A stretch of 6,328 bases of DNA from contig JAQURI010000093.1 in NCBI GenBank assembly GCA_028715665.1, positions 1 to 6,328 of the forward strand, given 5' to 3'. This document shows, in pieces, positions 5,376-6,328 of the stretch. The first letter of the stretch is position 1. Every line of letters starts with the position of its first letter. The position numbers and the translations under genes are program-made. Below the pieces are notes generated by a model that was given only the letters and a program-made list of their open reading frames with translations, was not told where the DNA came from and searched no databases. The DNA comes from Candidatus Ratteibacteria bacterium (GTDB taxonomy: Bacteria; CAIJMQ01).

Positions 5376-6328
5376 GTCTTGGAAACAAAGGTTTTTCTTT
5401 TTTCACTTTCTTATCGGCTAAAAGCGTTTTTAAATCTTTTTCAGCAGAAAAAGCAACCGAAACTTCAAGCCCCAGCTGTCTGATTATAGCTTCAGCCGTA
5501 TTAGGGAGGAAAGGATATATCAAAATCGCAATAGATGCAAGCCTTTTTGCTAGATAATACAGAAGAGTGTTCAAAGAAACGGCATCTTTTTCTTTTGCCA
5601 AATTCCAAGGCGCGTATTCCTCTATAATCCTGTTAGTATCGCGTATCAGGTCCATTATATTAAACAATGCTTTCGAAAAATTCGCAGATTCTATATCTTC
5701 TTCGCGGTCAGACAACTGCTTAGCCAAATTTACATCCAGCGATTCTACGTCAATTTTTTCTGTCTTGCCTTTTGCCAAAGGAATCTTGCCTCCACAGTAC
5801 TTTTCTATCATAGTCAATATGCGCAAAATAAGATTACCCAAATCGTTTGCGAGGTCTTTGTTATAACGCTCTTTTAGACGCAAAAGTGAAAAATCCCCGT
5901 CATGGTCAAAGGGGAATTCACTCAGAAGAAAATAACGCAAAGTATCAACTCCATACTCTTCCGCTAAAGGCAATGGGTCTATCATATTGCCCAAAGATTT
6001 GCTCATTTTTTGCCCTTCCACAGTAAAAAAGCCGTGAACAAAAAGTTTTTTAGGCAACTTCTCTTCTACTGCCAAAAGCATCGCCGGCCAAATAACGGCA
6101 TGGAACCAGCATATATCCTTTGCCATCAGATGGACATCCGCAGGCCACCATTTCAAAAATTGCTTTTTGTTGTTCTCATAACCTATTGCCGATATGTAAT
6201 TTATTAGGGCGTCTATCCAAACATAGATTGTTTGCGAATCGTCGAAGGGAAGAGTTACACCCCACCGGACGGTTTCCCTGGAAATGCTAATATCTTCTAT
6301 ACCTAATGCCAACTTGCTTAAGACCTCT
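5362..6328 (-). CDS. metG: Methionyl-tRNA synthetase, 5' end outside window
   Basis: This is the C-terminal 321 residues plus stop; the reading frame is open through the right edge (EVLSKLALGIEDISISR), so the in-frame TTG at 6312 is an internal codon and not the start. The catalytic part shows VRWGVTLPFDD, YVWIDALINYISAIGY, the KDICWFHAVIWPAML segment and KMSKSLGN (KMSKS codons at 5995-6009). The alpha-helical anticodon-binding domain includes NRIIEEYAPWNLAKE, whose N...PW recognises the CAU anticodon. It ends at PLFPRHEKR, so the C-terminal EMAP/Trbp111-like dimerisation domain found in some MetRS is absent. HLMAKDI carries Ala where Gly (GKDI) is common, a mild variant. The enzyme charges initiator and elongator tRNA-Met. 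Its end overlaps pyrF by 14 nt. Confidence 0.97.
   Translation of the reverse strand, partial: EVLSKLALGIEDISISRETVRWGVTLPFDDSQTIYVWIDALINYISAIGYENNKKQFLKWWPADVHLMAKDICWFHAVIWPAMLLAVEEKLPKKLFVHGFFTVEGQKMSKSLGNMIDPLPLAEEYGVDTLRYFLLSEFPFDHDGDFSLLRLKERYNKDLANDLGNLILRILTMIEKYCGGKIPLAKGKTEKIDVESLDVNLAKQLSDREEDIESANFSKALFNIMDLIRDTNRIIEEYAPWNLAKEKDAVSLNTLLYYLAKRLASIAILIYPFLPNTAEAIIRQLGLEVSVAFSAEKDLKTLLADKKVKKEKPLFPRHEKR

Overview
The window looks like a chromosomal segment from a low-to-moderate GC bacterium with a Gram-negative style of gene content. An uncultured lineage of the PVC or Omnitrophota sort would fit the secreted carbohydrate-binding esterase and the mobile-element relics, but the sequence does not settle the taxonomy. 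Most of the window is a dense minus-strand housekeeping block. A two-gene plus-strand cassette sits between that block and a minus-strand secreted-enzyme gene.

Left (1-1349, minus): the first 449 codons of a secreted protein cut off by the window edge. It has a signal peptide, a CBM4/9-like carbohydrate-binding module, a middle region, and the start of an alpha/beta-hydrolase domain carrying an HGKGG oxyanion loop and a GRSMGG nucleophile elbow.

Middle (1350-3195): a 200-bp divergent control region, then a two-gene plus-strand operon. Its promoter has perfect TTGACA and TATAAT hexamers and sits in an exact 10-bp inverted repeat. The first gene encodes a 2-TM SLATT-type membrane protein with a TTG start. 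The second encodes a SMODS-type CD-NTase (cGAS/DncV-like nucleotidyltransferase) and overlaps the first by ATGA. This is the layout of a minimal (type I, no E1/E2/JAB) CBASS anti-phage system: the nucleotidyltransferase would make a cyclic oligonucleotide and the membrane protein would act as the killing effector. The cassette is flanked by oppositely oriented heptameric T-rich repeats. A GGGGTCAGG-type relic that I associate with REP/RAYT elements lies 8 bp past the CD-NTase stop. These flanks suggest a mobile defence insertion.

Right (3196-6328, minus, read right to left): metG (5' end outside the window), pyrF, rpsO, infC, rpmI and rplT, tightly packed. metG/pyrF and infC/rpmI overlap, and infC starts 15 nt after the rpsO stop without a clear Shine-Dalgarno. 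The infC-rpmI-rplT core is standard, but having rpsO, pyrF and metG directly upstream is not the textbook arrangement (thrS upstream, pheST downstream). The convergent defence cassette lies directly downstream of rplT.
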